Source: Paenibacillus polymyxa (lineage in GTDB: Bacteria > Bacillota > Bacilli > Paenibacillales > Paenibacillaceae). Taken from it: a stretch of 64,000 nt of DNA. A program made the position numbers and the translations under genes. The stretch spans positions 186,001-250,000 of the forward strand of contig NZ_JAGGNR010000011.1 in assembly GCF_018614975.1 (NCBI RefSeq), given 5' to 3'. The notes beneath the pieces are model-generated. The model was given only the letters and a program-made list of their open reading frames with translations, had not been told where the DNA came from and ran no database searches. Below, piece after piece: positions 1-8,406 of the stretch. The first letter of the stretch is position 1; the number at the start of each line of letters is the position of its first letter.

Positions 1-1
1 T

Positions 2-592
2 GTGCGTATGCCAACGGACTTTGGTGAATTTCAAGCGGTGGCTTATACAAACGCAGTGGACAATAAGGAACATGTGGCTTTGGTCAAAGGAGAAATTGAT
101 GGTTCGAAACCTGTACTTGTACGTGTGCACTCTGAATGTTTGACAGGTGATGTATTCCATTCGCATCGTTGTGACTGTGGTCCGCAGTTTGATGCTGCAC
201 TCAAACAGATTCACGAGGAAGGCAATGGTGTACTGCTTTATATGAGACAGGAAGGTCGGGGTATTGGCCTAATCAACAAACTAAAAGCCTATAAGCTGCA
301 AGAGGAAGGTATGGATACTGTTGATGCAAACCTGAGTTTGGGCTTTGCTGCCGACTTGCGTGATTACGGAATTGGCGCTCAAATTCTGAAAGACCTTGGG
401 GTTCGTCAGATCAGACTGCTAACTAACAACCCTCGTAAAATTAGAGGTCTTGAAGGATATGGACTTGAAGTCGTAGAGCGTGTCGCGATCCAGATGGAGG
501 AGAACGAGGACAATACGGTTTATCTTCATACCAAACAAGCCAAGCTGGGGCATATGCTCAAGTTCGATGATATCGAGCAGAACGAACAGTAA
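2..592 (+). CDS. ribBA: RibBA, GTP cyclohydrolase II domain (5' partial)
   Basis: This is the C-terminal part of the bifunctional riboflavin enzyme DHBP synthase/GTP cyclohydrolase II; the N-terminal part lies outside the window. The cyclohydrolase II domain opens the imidazole ring of GTP in the first step of riboflavin synthesis. Visible marks are the zinc-site cluster with [15 protein letters not shown], the RQEGRGIGL motif and the LTNNPRKI motif. The reading frame is open to the left edge, so position 2 is not the real start. ribH follows 102 bp downstream, as in other Firmicutes rib operons. Identification is very secure. Confidence 0.95.
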   Translation: MRMPTDFGEFQAVAYTNAVDNKEHVALVKGEIDGSKPVLVRVHSECLTGDVFHSHRCDCGPQFDAALKQIHEEGNGVLLYMRQEGRGIGLINKLKAYKLQEEGMDTVDANLSLGFAADLRDYGIGAQILKDLGVRQIRLLTNNPRKIRGLEGYGLEVVERVAIQMEENEDNTVYLHTKQAKLGHMLKFDDIEQNEQ

Positions 593-694
593 ATATATTT
601 TAGATGAATAACGTTCACTATGTAATTTATGGAAGAGATTAAATAGAGGTTTTCGTTACTTACGTTACATTATACCGTTAGGGAGATGAATTGA

Positions 695-1162
695 ATGCCA
701 CAATTTTTTGAAGGACATTTAGTATCAGAAGGATCACGATATGGAGTTGTCGTTGGACGTTTCAACGAATTCATTACCAGTAAATTGCTTAGCGCAGCGC
801 TCGATGCATTCAAACGTCACGGTGTGCAGGATGATGAAGTGGATGTAGCCTGGGTTCCAGGAGCGTTCGAAATCCCTCTGATTGCGCAGAAAATGGCGGA
901 GAGCGGCAAATATGATGCGGTAATTACCCTGGGTACAGTCATTCGTGGATCCACTACGCATTACGATTATGTGTGCAACGAGATGGCTAAAGGGGTAGCA
1001 GCAATCAACCTGAAAACTGGCGTGCCTACAATCTTTGGACTGGTTACAACAGAAAATATTGAACAAGCGATTGAACGTGCCGGAACCAAGGCGGGTAACA
1101 AAGGTTGGGATGCAGCTACGGCGGCAATTGAGATGGCAAACTTGACGAAACAGCTAAAATAG
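695..1162 (+). CDS. ribH: 6,7-dimethyl-8-ribityllumazine synthase
   Basis: Lumazine synthase condenses 5-amino-6-ribitylamino-uracil with dihydroxybutanone phosphate to make the riboflavin precursor, usually as a 60-subunit shell in Bacilli. The 155 residues match the usual family length. Diagnostic stretches are the N-terminal GRFNEFIT, the PGAFEIP motif and [14 protein letters not shown] with the catalytic His. The start is preceded by GGGAGATGAATTGA. It is the last gene of the rib operon in this window and is followed by a probable terminator. Confidence 0.96.
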   Translation: MPQFFEGHLVSEGSRYGVVVGRFNEFITSKLLSAALDAFKRHGVQDDEVDVAWVPGAFEIPLIAQKMAESGKYDAVITLGTVIRGSTTHYDYVCNEMAKGVAAINLKTGVPTIFGLVTTENIEQAIERAGTKAGNKGWDAATAAIEMANLTKQLK

Positions 1163-1180
1163 TGCTTATTTAATAGTAGT

Positions 1181-1243
1181 GCCCTGCTTTGCGCAGACGA
1201 ACACGGGAAACCGGATTCGGACGGCTTGGCAGGGTTTTGTATT
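1181..1243 (+). terminator. Probable terminator after ribH
   Basis: CCCTGC at 1182-1187 can pair with GCAGGG at 1229-1234, which is followed by TTTTGTATTTTT. The loop is long and contains further partly pairing GC-rich sequence. It separates the riboflavin genes from scpAB. Confidence 0.45.
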
Positions 1244-1266
1244 TTTCTGGCGGGAGGATTCGTCTA

Positions 1267-2067
1267 GTGACGGTAGTTACATACAAACTGGAGACTTTTG
1301 AAGGGCCTTTGGATCTGCTGCTTCATCTGATTGATAAGGCTGAGATTCATATCCAGGATATTCCCATCAGCGATATTACCGATCAATACATGGCGTACCT
1401 GCATTCGATGCAGGAACTGGAACTGGATATTACGAGTGAATTTCTGGTCATGGCAGCAACATTGCTGGCGATCAAGAGCAAACTTTTACTGCCTAAACCA
1501 CCGGTCATTGAGGATTTCGAGGATTATGATTATATGGAAGAAGAAGATTATGATCCACGTGCAGAGCTGATTGCACGTCTGATAGAATATCGCAAGTACA
1601 AGGGAATTGCGCGTCATCTTCATGCACGGGAGTGGGAACGCAGCCTTATATTTTCCAAAGAGCCCGAGGATCTGCGCCCCTATATGCCCGTAGAAGCCCA
1701 ATCGAACCCGGTTGAGGGTTTACACACCTCGGACCTGATTGCAGCATTTCAGAAGGCTATACGCAAGGCTGAGAAGCGTACAACTGTAACCCGAATCAAG
1801 CGGGATGAAATATCGGTTAAGGACCGGATACGGGATGTCATCGGCGCTTTGGAAAGTATGGGGCCGGGAGGCAGACTGTTATTTTCCAAGTTGATGGATG
1901 AGCATATCTATCGCCATGAGATTGTTGTCACTTTTCTGGCGGTGCTGGAACTGATGAAGATGAAGCAGATTGTCTGTTATCAGGAACGGATGTTTGAGGA
2001 TATCGTTATGGAGTGGAGAGGGGAAACAAAGAATCATGGATTTTCCGAAATTGAAATCGATTATTGA
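1267..2067 (+). CDS. scpA: Segregation and condensation protein A
   Basis: ScpA is the kleisin subunit of the bacterial SMC condensin; it bridges SMC heads and binds ScpB. The 266-residue length and the N-terminal FEGPLDLLLHLI and ITDQYMAYL segments are typical, as is the acidic linker near residues 85-100 and the C-terminal winged-helix region. I place the start at GTG 1267 because GGGAGGA lies 8 bp upstream; the frame stays open further upstream but through the terminator. The gene overlaps scpB by 32 bp, indicating translational coupling. Confidence 0.93.
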   Translation: MTVVTYKLETFEGPLDLLLHLIDKAEIHIQDIPISDITDQYMAYLHSMQELELDITSEFLVMAATLLAIKSKLLLPKPPVIEDFEDYDYMEEEDYDPRAELIARLIEYRKYKGIARHLHAREWERSLIFSKEPEDLRPYMPVEAQSNPVEGLHTSDLIAAFQKAIRKAEKRTTVTRIKRDEISVKDRIRDVIGALESMGPGGRLLFSKLMDEHIYRHEIVVTFLAVLELMKMKQIVCYQERMFEDIVMEWRGETKNHGFSEIEIDY

Positions 2068-2647
2068 AGGCCTGCTGTTTTTGTCCGGAGAAGAGGGTCT
2101 GAGTATCAAACAAATCGCCGAGATCGTCGACCAGCGAGTGGAGCTTGTAACGGATGCGATTGAGGAGATGATTCATGAATTTTCACAGCAGGGACGAGGT
2201 GTACAGATTCTCAAGATCGCTGGTGTAGTTCAGTTGGGCACCTTGCCTGACCACGCTGTATATTTCGAGAAACTGGCATACTCTCCGGCACGCACCTCCT
2301 TATCCCAGGCGGCTCTGGAGACGCTGGCCATTGTAGCGTACCGGCAGCCAATTACACGGGTAGAGATCGAGGAAATCCGCGGTGTGAAATCGGAGCGGGC
2401 CATCCATACGCTTGTGAATAAGGATCTGATTATTGAAGTGGGACGAGCCGAGGCGATCGGACGACCAATTCTGTACGGAACGACCAAGTCATTCCTGGAT
2501 TATTTCGGACTGGCTTCAATTAAGGACCTTCCGGAACCAGGCTTGTTCGAAGATTCGGAGAACCTGGAGGAAGAGACACAACTGTTATTCAACAAATTGG
2601 ATTTGCAACAACTGGAACCGGGAAGTGCTGATCCGGCGGATGATTGA
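2036..2647 (+). CDS. scpB: Segregation and condensation protein B
   Basis: ScpB is the winged-helix partner of ScpA in the SMC complex. At 203 residues it has the usual tandem winged-helix layout, with the conserved ALETLAIVAYRQPITR and IEEIRGVKSERAI segments and the GRPILYGTT motif. The ATG at 2036 is preceded by GAGAGGGGAAA and lies inside the 3' end of scpA. A terminator follows at about 2710. Confidence 0.94.
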   Translation: MDFPKLKSIIEGLLFLSGEEGLSIKQIAEIVDQRVELVTDAIEEMIHEFSQQGRGVQILKIAGVVQLGTLPDHAVYFEKLAYSPARTSLSQAALETLAIVAYRQPITRVEIEEIRGVKSERAIHTLVNKDLIIEVGRAEAIGRPILYGTTKSFLDYFGLASIKDLPEPGLFEDSENLEEETQLLFNKLDLQQLEPGSADPADD

Positions 2648-2708
2648 AGTCATATCGACAACGAACATGATGATACGGATTCTTCACTCTAATTTGCAAG
2701 CTCATACT

Positions 2709-2741
2709 AACCGACACCCATCAGTGGAGTCGGTTTTTTTT
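2709..2741 (+). terminator. Rho-independent terminator after scpB
   Basis: AACCGAC and GTCGGTT form a stem with a short loop, followed by a run of eight T residues. Confidence 0.8.
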
Positions 2742-2845
2742 GTGTAACAAATATGAGATGGGATTTTTAGGTCAGACGTGAATTTTTTCCTATCCAGAGT
2801 GCCATACTAGACGAGAAAAGAATTGAGGGCTTGGAGGTAAGGCCT

Positions 2846-3577
2846 GTGTGGATTTGGCTTGGAGGAATCGGTTTGTTGTTCGCATTGCTGATTGCCGCAG
2901 TCCTCATCTCAAATGTTCATGTACATTTTACATTCAGTAAACATAAAAGTGATGATTACGCCAATATTAATGTTCGTTTTCTCTATGGAATTGTGCGGAT
3001 TAACTATGAAATCCCGAGTATTGTTTTTCGTAATATGAAGGAAGGTTTTCTGGTCAAGACCGAACAATCCATGAATCATTCGAGAGGGGAGGCCCAGGGA
3101 AGCGAGCGTGTCAACAAACGCAAAGTCAAGAAGTGGGCTAAAGATGTGAAAATTATGCTCAGGGCGACGGATGCGCTCAAGCTGTGGGTTAAGCAAACAC
3201 TCACACGCGTACATATGACTCAACTGTCCTGGGTTACCCACATCGGCGTTGGTGATGCGGCATATACAGCGGTGCTGACGGGCTGGGTGTGGAGTATCAA
3301 GTCCATTATTATTGGTTTTCTCACATATCAGCTCCGCTTTGATAAGGCACCTGTGCTTCAGGTTATGCCGGTATGGTCCGATGAAATGGAATTCAGAACG
3401 GAGCTTGATTGCAGAGTGAAAATTCGGATTGCAGCCTTATTGATCGCTGGAGTTACACTACTCACCCGTGTGCTTCAAGTCGATGGCGGATGGCGGATGT
3501 GGTTCAAGCTTTTTCAGGAACAGCGCCGCAGGCATAAGGAGAAGCAAAAGAAGAAGCTTAGTGGAACATCTCTGTAG
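2846..3577 (+). CDS. ytfI: DUF2953 membrane protein, YtfI-like
   Basis: This 243-residue protein has an N-terminal membrane segment (WIWLGGIGLLFALLIAAVL) and a second hydrophobic stretch around residues 150-165, with charged and amphipathic sequence between and a basic C-terminal tail. Gene order (directly before ytfJ) and composition match the DUF2953/YtfI family found next to YtfJ in spore formers; no enzymatic motif is visible. The start is taken at GTG 2846, 7 bp after GGAGGT. Confidence 0.75.
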   Translation: MWIWLGGIGLLFALLIAAVLISNVHVHFTFSKHKSDDYANINVRFLYGIVRINYEIPSIVFRNMKEGFLVKTEQSMNHSRGEAQGSERVNKRKVKKWAKDVKIMLRATDALKLWVKQTLTRVHMTQLSWVTHIGVGDAAYTAVLTGWVWSIKSIIIGFLTYQLRFDKAPVLQVMPVWSDEMEFRTELDCRVKIRIAALLIAGVTLLTRVLQVDGGWRMWFKLFQEQRRRHKEKQKKKLSGTSL

Positions 3578-3725
3578 ATGCTCATCATAACCGGGCTGTT
3601 TTGGAAATATGAGGTTGGGGTTTTGGTGAGTGTACTTAAAATGCTTATTTACATAAGTCCCTTCAAGTTTGGGGATGATATGGTTAGATCAAACCTAGCT
3701 TACATTGAAACTGGAGGGAATTTAG

Positions 3726-4208
3726 ATGTCAGATCATCCAATTCAAGGCTTAATGGAAACCGCAATGGAAAATATCAAGGCCATGGTGGATGTCAATACA
3801 ATTGTTGGCGATGCAGTCGAAACACCAGATGGTACCGTGATTCTGCCAATCAGTAAGGTGGGATTCGGATTTGCTGCCGGTGGTAGTGATTTTCACGTCA
3901 ATGGAGAAAGTAGTGGCAAAAGTGGTGCTACGGGTACCTCCGCTGAACATGCGAGTTCAGCTAAAGTTGCTTCTCCGTTTGGTGGCGGTAGTGGCGGCGG
4001 TGTATCCATACGTCCTATTGCGTTCCTGGTGGTAGGTAAACAGGGGGTACACATTGTACCACTCGATAACTCCACACATCTGTTTGAGAAACTCATTGAC
4101 TCTACCCCTTATGTTTTGGACCGAATTCAAGGCATGTTCCAACGTAATACAACACCAACGAATACAACAGGTGTACCAGTTACACCAGATCCATCAACGT
4201 ATAGCTGA
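3726..4208 (+). CDS. ytfJ: Sporulation protein YtfJ (GerW family)
   Basis: YtfJ/GerW is a forespore protein needed for normal spore germination in B. subtilis. The 160-residue sequence shows the family features: MDVNTIVGD(A) region, LPISKVGFGFAAGGSDF, a Gly/Ser-rich low-complexity middle (GGGSGGG), and VGKQGVHIVPL near the C-terminus. GGAGGG precedes ATG 3726. Its terminator is the left copy of the 38-bp repeat that also occurs at the right end of the tail island, so this gene marks the left chromosomal border. Confidence 0.93.
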   Translation: MSDHPIQGLMETAMENIKAMVDVNTIVGDAVETPDGTVILPISKVGFGFAAGGSDFHVNGESSGKSGATGTSAEHASSAKVASPFGGGSGGGVSIRPIAFLVVGKQGVHIVPLDNSTHLFEKLIDSTPYVLDRIQGMFQRNTTPTNTTGVPVTPDPSTYS

Positions 4209-4223
4209 ATCATTTCGTCATGA

Positions 4224-4261
4224 TCCCTCCCGCATCCAAGCGTGAGGGATTTTTGCTGTTT
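4224..4261 (+). repeat. Left 38-bp border repeat, also the ytfJ terminator
   Basis: CCCTCCCGC and GCGTGAGGG form a stem (one mismatch) followed by ATTTTT, so this is the ytfJ terminator. The same 38 bp recurs at 49249-49286 in direct orientation with only two differences, both in the loop (CC against TT). Identity extends past the hairpin through TTGCTGTTT. The two copies bracket the complete tail island. Confidence 0.85.
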
Positions 4262-4329
4262 GTATAGCGAATGGTGAGTGTTTTTTCGGAGGTTTCCGTA
4301 TTGCATGAGACTTATGTCTGTGATCCGCC

Positions 4330-4352
4330 TAACCTAGACATGAAATAGGTTA
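4330..4352. promoter_or_regulatory. Inverted repeat upstream of the holin gene
   Basis: TAACCTA (4330-4336) and TAGGTTA (4346-4352) are perfect inverted arms separated by 9 bp, 18 bp before the holin start. It could be an operator or mRNA hairpin controlling the lysis genes. No regulator can be assigned. Confidence 0.35.
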
Positions 4353-4369
4353 TTGAAGGGGGAACGTTA

Positions 4370-4792
4370 ATGCACAGAGACACCGTTTTTATGGTTTTGT
4401 TTGGCTGGGTGCTATCGGCAGTCGTGTATTTGGTAGGAGGAATTGATCACCTGTTTATTGCAGTGACCATCTTTGTGGGGCTGGATTACATCACAGGGGT
4501 GCTGTCTGCATGGTATAGGAAGGAGTTATCCAGCAGGGTAGGATGGTGGGGGCTTGTTCGTAAGTCATTGACATTTATTTTTGTCATTATTGCACATCAA
4601 CTGGATATGGTTGCAGGCAATTCAAATGATTTTATGAGAGATGCAATGTTAATGTTTATTATCGGTACGGAAGGAATCAGTATACTGGAGAATCTGGGGA
4701 AACTGGGCCTGCCTGTACCTAAGTTTATCACTTCAGCTCTCTTTAAGCTTAGAGGCAATGAAGATCAAGTTGAAGACGAGGGGAAGATGTAA
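4370..4792 (+). CDS. Phage holin, TcdE/toxin-secretion type
   Basis: A 140-residue protein with about four hydrophobic segments (roughly residues 7-26, 29-47, 64-82, 88-106) and a charged C-terminal tail, matching phage_holin_4-type holins. Motifs typical of this family are the GLDYITGVLSAW segment and the FIIGTEGISILEN segment. Holins permeabilise the cytoplasmic membrane and time lysin release. AAGGGGGAA precedes the ATG. The stop codon overlaps the amidase start (TAATG), so the two form a lysis cassette at the left edge of the island. Confidence 0.9.
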   Translation: MHRDTVFMVLFGWVLSAVVYLVGGIDHLFIAVTIFVGLDYITGVLSAWYRKELSSRVGWWGLVRKSLTFIFVIIAHQLDMVAGNSNDFMRDAMLMFIIGTEGISILENLGKLGLPVPKFITSALFKLRGNEDQVEDEGKM

Positions 4793-5559
4793 TGTTACAG
4801 ATCATGAAGGATTACATACCTGTGAATAAATACAGCCGAGCTGGACTGAAATTAAAAGCAAAACGTGGGATTGTGATGCATTATACGGCTTCTCCCGGGG
4901 CGCCCGCCAAGAACATTAGCAAGTACTTTGCAAGTCTGGCACAGCAAGATTCCAATAAAGCAGTCAAAAGCCGTTATGCAAGTGCACATTTCTCGGTAGA
5001 TCGTACTTCGATATATAACAGTCTCCCGGATGATGAACTAGCCTATCACTGTGGGAGTGCAACATACACGAAGGAAGCTCTAGCCAAACTTGGGACATAT
5101 CCGAACAATAGTACAGTGGGCATTGAGATGTGCATTGAAAAGGATGGCAGTATCCATGAAGATACATTTAATAACGTTGTAGACCTCGCGGTATACCTAA
5201 TCAGGGAACGGGGCTTTCCACCCGTCTTCTTCACACATAAAGAAGTCGTAGGATGGAAGGAATGCCCACTGCCATGGATTAAACAACCAGCTGAATATGA
5301 AAGATTTAAGCAAGCAGTACATATAAAATTAAACCCGCTGCAACCAATAGCAGTCACGGAGGATGATGATATGAATACGGTTCTTGATTATGCACAATGG
5401 GCCTGGAATGAACTTGATCAGTACATTGGAGATGCCTACAACGACAAGGTGATTGAAGATTGGTCATGGGTAGAGAAGGTGCGCAAGAAGAAGTTAACCT
5501 ATGGAGAGTTGCTGTTACTGAAGGTTTTAATTGATGAGCGCAGACGTAAAAAGTCCTGA
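4792..5559 (+). CDS. N-acetylmuramoyl-L-alanine amidase (Amidase_2) endolysin
   Basis: The 255-residue protein has an N-terminal Amidase_2/PGRP domain (about residues 10-165). Likely zinc ligands are the His in VMHYT, the His in FFTHKEV and the Cys in KECPLP; VGIEMCI is the conserved strand. It would cleave the amide bond between MurNAc and L-Ala. The remaining about 85 residues hold no recognisable cell-wall-binding repeat. It has no signal peptide, which fits holin-dependent release. It overlaps the holin gene by one base. Confidence 0.92.
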   Translation: MLQIMKDYIPVNKYSRAGLKLKAKRGIVMHYTASPGAPAKNISKYFASLAQQDSNKAVKSRYASAHFSVDRTSIYNSLPDDELAYHCGSATYTKEALAKLGTYPNNSTVGIEMCIEKDGSIHEDTFNNVVDLAVYLIRERGFPPVFFTHKEVVGWKECPLPWIKQPAEYERFKQAVHIKLNPLQPIAVTEDDDMNTVLDYAQWAWNELDQYIGDAYNDKVIEDWSWVEKVRKKKLTYGELLLLKVLIDERRRKKS

Positions 5560-5583
5560 CCCAAAGTACATCTCATATAGGGG

Positions 5584-5772
5584 TTATTCCTGTCTGCTGG
5601 TTAACCAGGAGTTAAAGTGTGCCGGATCTTTCAAAAAATAAAAATGTTGTATAATCACGATATAGTCAGGATACTCAAGTTCATATTGGGTCTGGATCGA
5701 GGATTCATCGACGACTCCAATAACAGCGAGTTGATTTGTTTCGATCACATGTGTTGGTGTGGGTGAGCTCAT
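5584..5772 (-). CDS. Small protein of unknown function
   Basis: A 62-residue acidic protein with hydrophobic stretches (QLAVIGVVDE and YIVIIQHFYFL). AAAGGATGG lies upstream of the ATG. I do not recognise a family. It is the first of a minus-strand block facing the lysis genes. A good copy of the island promoter element lies upstream on the same strand (5843-5870), which supports it being a real gene in the island regulon. Confidence 0.6.
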   Translation of the reverse strand: MSSPTPTHVIETNQLAVIGVVDESSIQTQYELEYPDYIVIIQHFYFLKDPAHFNSWLTSRQE

Positions 5773-5842
5773 ACAACCATCCTTTCGTTTATTAAGTCAG
5801 AGTCAACAGGGGCGATGGAGATGTCCATAGTCCCTAGATGAC

Positions 5843-5870
5843 CTATACGAGGCAGGATGGGGAAGGTTAA
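5843..5870 (-). promoter_or_regulatory. Island-type promoter, minus strand (TTAACC-N16-GTATAG)
   Basis: Read on the minus strand, TTAACC (5870-5865) is followed after exactly 16 bp by GTATAG (5848-5843), preceded by C as in the other copies. It lies 71 bp before the 62-residue gene ending at 5584. It matches the plus-strand elements at 31159, 44003, 46453 and 46898. Confidence 0.6.
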
Positions 5871-5915
5871 GCTGATCCGGTTCAAAAAGGGTTCAAAATT
5901 CATAAATATAGAAAA

Positions 5916-5951
5916 GCAGAACCCCACGTCGAATGTGATGTGGGGTTCTGC
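5916..5951 (-). terminator. Strong hairpin terminator
   Basis: A perfect 12-bp inverted repeat (GCAGAACCCCAC with GTGGGGTTCTGC) with a 12-nt loop. On the minus strand it is followed by TTTTCTAT, and it lies 8 bp past the stop of the 75-residue minus-strand gene. Confidence 0.8.
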
Positions 5952-5959
5952 TTATGTAA

Positions 5960-6187
5960 CTACTCTTTTGAGAACGTGTCCAGGGCCTCATCTGTAAGAT
6001 GGAGTTCTGCAAAAGCCCTGCATATCTTTTGGAAAGATCTAATCGTATTTGTCTCGTACAACATCTCAATGGGATCAAAGCCTAACATGACAAGCGAATC
6101 CACAAGTTCTGTCTGATCTACTTCTGTATGGTGGAGCGCTTCAAGCATGGTTTCAATAACTGCTAAAAATAAAATGGCTTTATTCAC
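5960..6187 (-). CDS. Small helical protein of unknown function
   Basis: A 75-residue predicted all-helical protein with Leu/Ile-rich heptads and many acidic residues. I recognise no family. The frame opens at GTG; AAGGAGGGG lies 15 bp upstream, a longer than ideal spacing, but no better in-frame start exists. It ends at the strong terminator at 5916-5951. Its position between the lysis genes and the glycosyltransferases leaves chaperone, regulator or immunity roles open. Confidence 0.6.
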   Translation of the reverse strand: MNKAILFLAVIETMLEALHHTEVDQTELVDSLVMLGFDPIEMLYETNTIRSFQKICRAFAELHLTDEALDTFSKE

Positions 6188-6362
6188 TGTCTCGATTGGT
6201 GTCCCCTCCTTCGTAATACTACTAGAATAAGCGGAGGAGGACGGAAAATAACGAGAAAGTCCAATTTCTCAGTGATGAATCTATTCAATCTAAAAGTGTG
6301 GAGAGAATAATTGGTTGATGTAAATTAAAATCTGATGCTAAGCTCTCCCCTTGTATGTAAGA

Positions 6363-6632
6363 TTAAGCTTTTTCGTTTACTTCGTGAATAATGGAATCAA
6401 TTAATTCATCATCAATCAGAGTGCTAGCTTTTTCGAGTGCCAACAGAATACCTTGCGGTTGTTCAAAAAAGACTGTAGAGAGAATAGGGGCAACCTCATC
6501 TAAATTAATCTTCTCAGCTTTGACCATACTAATCAAGGCAACTACGATCTCATGTCCCTCCACGTTACCTTCCATAAATCTTGTTCGTAAATGAGTTGCT
6601 ACTATTTCGGTCTTTGACTGCGAGTACGCCAT
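6363..6632 (-). CDS. Small protein of unknown function
   Basis: An 89-residue, mostly helical, acidic protein. The start is set at the ATG (protein beginning MAYSQSK) because GGAGGG lies 7 bp upstream; the frame is open 16 codons further but without a ribosome binding site. The sequence has regularly spaced hydrophobics (EIVVALISMVKAEKINL) and no known motif. It belongs to the minus-strand block. I cannot assign a function. Confidence 0.6.
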   Translation of the reverse strand: MAYSQSKTEIVATHLRTRFMEGNVEGHEIVVALISMVKAEKINLDEVAPILSTVFFEQPQGILLALEKASTLIDDELIDSIIHEVNEKA

Positions 6633-6799
6633 TACATTTCCCTCCAACGGTTCGAATATCTTAGCAGAGCTCCTCTTCATGCAAGTTTAAACCAGGTTAG
6701 ATTAGGAGTTATCTTAACAATAATAAGGCAGATAGTTTAATTTATCAACAGCCACTAAGTCAATAAAATCGGATTGGAATCACCGTTTTATCCAGTAAA

Positions 6800-6832
6800 A
6801 AAGACCCGGAGAGAGTCATTTTTTTGGTCTGC
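6800..6832. terminator. Probable bidirectional terminator
   Basis: An A-run followed by a short GACCC...GAGTC hairpin (one mismatch) and a T-run of seven. It lies at the 3' end of the minus-strand glycosyltransferase gene and overlaps its last codons. The stem is short. Confidence 0.4.
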
Positions 6833-7565
6833 CTTCCCAATAATCAGGGAATCCGTTGTAATCCCAGGCGTCCAGATTTTCGCTGTCGGCCTGAATGGCG
6901 ACATCTGCTCCGGAACCAAAGTCAACACCTACGGTTTGCAGTTCTTTGGCCTTAATAACCAGTACCTTGCCGGGTGCACCTGCACACACCAGAGCAAGCT
7001 TCCACGGTGTCTGTTGGTAGATATGTTCCATTTGTTTGGATGCTGTGCTCACATGAGACCACGAGGGGCAGTCCACCGTTCCTACGATGCTTGTCCACCC
7101 GTATCTCCGCTCCAGAACTTCTCGATATTGCTCGGCCTTGGCTCCGCAGATCAGAATAGGCATGGCCTTGAAAGTTTCATAGAATAACTTGAATCGGGCG
7201 ATGTAATTATTCTCAAAAGCATAGAAGGTCTCCCTGGGTTCAACTTTGTAATATGCAAGGCACATATCGAATAACGGTTTGAAATACCAGTGATCTGTCT
7301 GGATCAGATGTCCGACGTAATCCGCTTTTCGCAGGCAGTGTACAATAATTTCTCTCGCACTCGCGTTGGGTAAGGTTATCCCGCAATAGGTAGGATCGTT
7401 CAACCAGCCGTAATGAGACTTGATGAAATCCATAGTCAGAACGGTATCGTGGGCCAGAATGGTGTTGGAAGCATCCCCAAATCGAACAGAAGCATGGGCT
7501 TCTCCATCAGAGGCCATTTGGAACCAGTTGCGGATTAATTCTACACTCCCCAGCATGCATGTCAC
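6816..7565 (-). CDS. GT-D fold (DUF1792-like) glycosyltransferase
   Basis: The 249-residue frame contains SDGEAHASVRFGDASN near the N-terminus, which resembles the acidic sugar-nucleotide/metal site of GT-D glycosyltransferases (DUF1792). The C-terminal half has a Rossmann-like core (ILICGAKAEQYREVLE, LALVCAGAPGKVL). It probably transfers a sugar to a glycan or protein acceptor. The GTG start at 7565 lacks a well-placed ribosome binding site. A much better signal precedes an overlapping 34-codon frame starting at 7611, so the N-terminus may be frameshifted or translationally coupled. The neighbouring plus-strand glycosyltransferase genes suggest a glycosylation cassette. Confidence 0.7.
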   Translation of the reverse strand: MTCMLGSVELIRNWFQMASDGEAHASVRFGDASNTILAHDTVLTMDFIKSHYGWLNDPTYCGITLPNASAREIIVHCLRKADYVGHLIQTDHWYFKPLFDMCLAYYKVEPRETFYAFENNYIARFKLFYETFKAMPILICGAKAEQYREVLERRYGWTSIVGTVDCPSWSHVSTASKQMEHIYQQTPWKLALVCAGAPGKVLVIKAKELQTVGVDFGSGADVAIQADSENLDAWDYNGFPDYWEGRPKK

Positions 7566-7611
7566 CTTCTTCCCATGTGTGAATAATGGTTTCTTTGGTA
7601 TACATATTCAT
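7507..7611 (-). CDS. 34-codon overlapping ORF; possible true 5' end of the GT-D gene
   Basis: ATG at 7611 is preceded by AAGGAG at ideal spacing. The 34-codon frame runs into the GT-D gene in another frame. Removing a single G near 7566 would join it to the GT-D frame as a natural N-terminal extension. It is therefore either a short upstream cistron coupling translation or the result of a one-base insertion or sequencing error. Confidence 0.4.
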   Translation of the reverse strand: MNMYTKETIIHTWEEGDMHAGECRINPQLVPNGL

Positions 7612-7746
7612 CAACTCCTTCTGTACTAGAATAGGAAAAATGCTTCGTTCTCTCTCTTCTTTTGAGGAATCACTCCTTTTTTGTTCTACGTGCGAAGGTT
7701 ATTGAGGAACAGTCTAGACTATATAAAAAGGGAGAGGGGATGGACT

Positions 7747-8406
7747 GTGAAAAACGTATTTATAGGTAGTCCTGTGCGAAATCGGGCTTGGATTATGGAA
7801 CGGCACTTGCAATCACTTGAGCAGCAAGCAGTGCAGAAGCATTATATGTACATTCTGAATGATAGTGAAGATCAGACGGAGCATATCCTTAATTGTCATC
7901 GGATTCCTTATCTGACTCATCATCTGGGGAGAACATATGGTCATATGCGTGGACAATATTCCTATCACAACCTGGCGTTGCTCAGAAATAAGCTTCTGGA
8001 TGAGTTTCTGAAATCGGACTGTGATTATCTGTTCTCGATTGATACGGATATCATCATTCCTGAGGGTAGCCTACGGCAGTTAATGGATAATGACAAGGAT
8101 GTATGTTCCATGCTTATACGCAATCATCCAAAGTTGAAGGCTCATAATGCCATGATCGGCGGAAAACATATCCCTGAATTCAAAGCAGGTTTGTTCCCGG
8201 TAGATCTGACAGGTGCCGTATATTTGATTAAGCGTGAAGTGATTGAAGCAGGCGTTCGATATGCTTCGCATCCAACAGGTGAAGATGCACCATTCTGTGA
8301 GCAAGCACGAAGACTGGGGTTTGAACTGTTTGTAGATAGTCGGTTGCGTCCCGTTCATGCCTATGCGGAAGGGGTGGAGTTGATTGCTCAATTGGCTGCT
8401 TCGTAG
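7747..8406 (+). CDS. GT-A family (GT2-like) glycosyltransferase
   Basis: A 219-residue protein with the GT-A layout: an N-terminal nucleotide-sugar binding strand (VFIGSPVRNRAWIMERHL), a DXD-type metal motif (FSIDTDIIIP, about residues 95-104) and an acceptor-side region ending in DAPFCEQARRLGF. It should transfer a hexose or similar sugar to an unknown acceptor. The start at GTG 7747 is chosen over upstream TTG 7681 because GGGAGAGGGG lies 6 bp before it. It overlaps the next gene by 23 bp. Confidence 0.8.
   Translation: MKNVFIGSPVRNRAWIMERHLQSLEQQAVQKHYMYILNDSEDQTEHILNCHRIPYLTHHLGRTYGHMRGQYSYHNLALLRNKLLDEFLKSDCDYLFSIDTDIIIPEGSLRQLMDNDKDVCSMLIRNHPKLKAHNAMIGGKHIPEFKAGLFPVDLTGAVYLIKREVIEAGVRYASHPTGEDAPFCEQARRLGFELFVDSRLRPVHAYAEGVELIAQLAAS

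Noticed and set aside
3578..3856. 92-residue frame between ytfI and ytfJ
   Set aside because: Overlaps the start of ytfJ in another frame, and no ribosome binding site is visible.
4224..4261. Border repeat as two unrelated but similar terminators
   Set aside because: Identity continues beyond the hairpin and T-run, and the copies sit exactly at the two island borders, so common origin is more likely.
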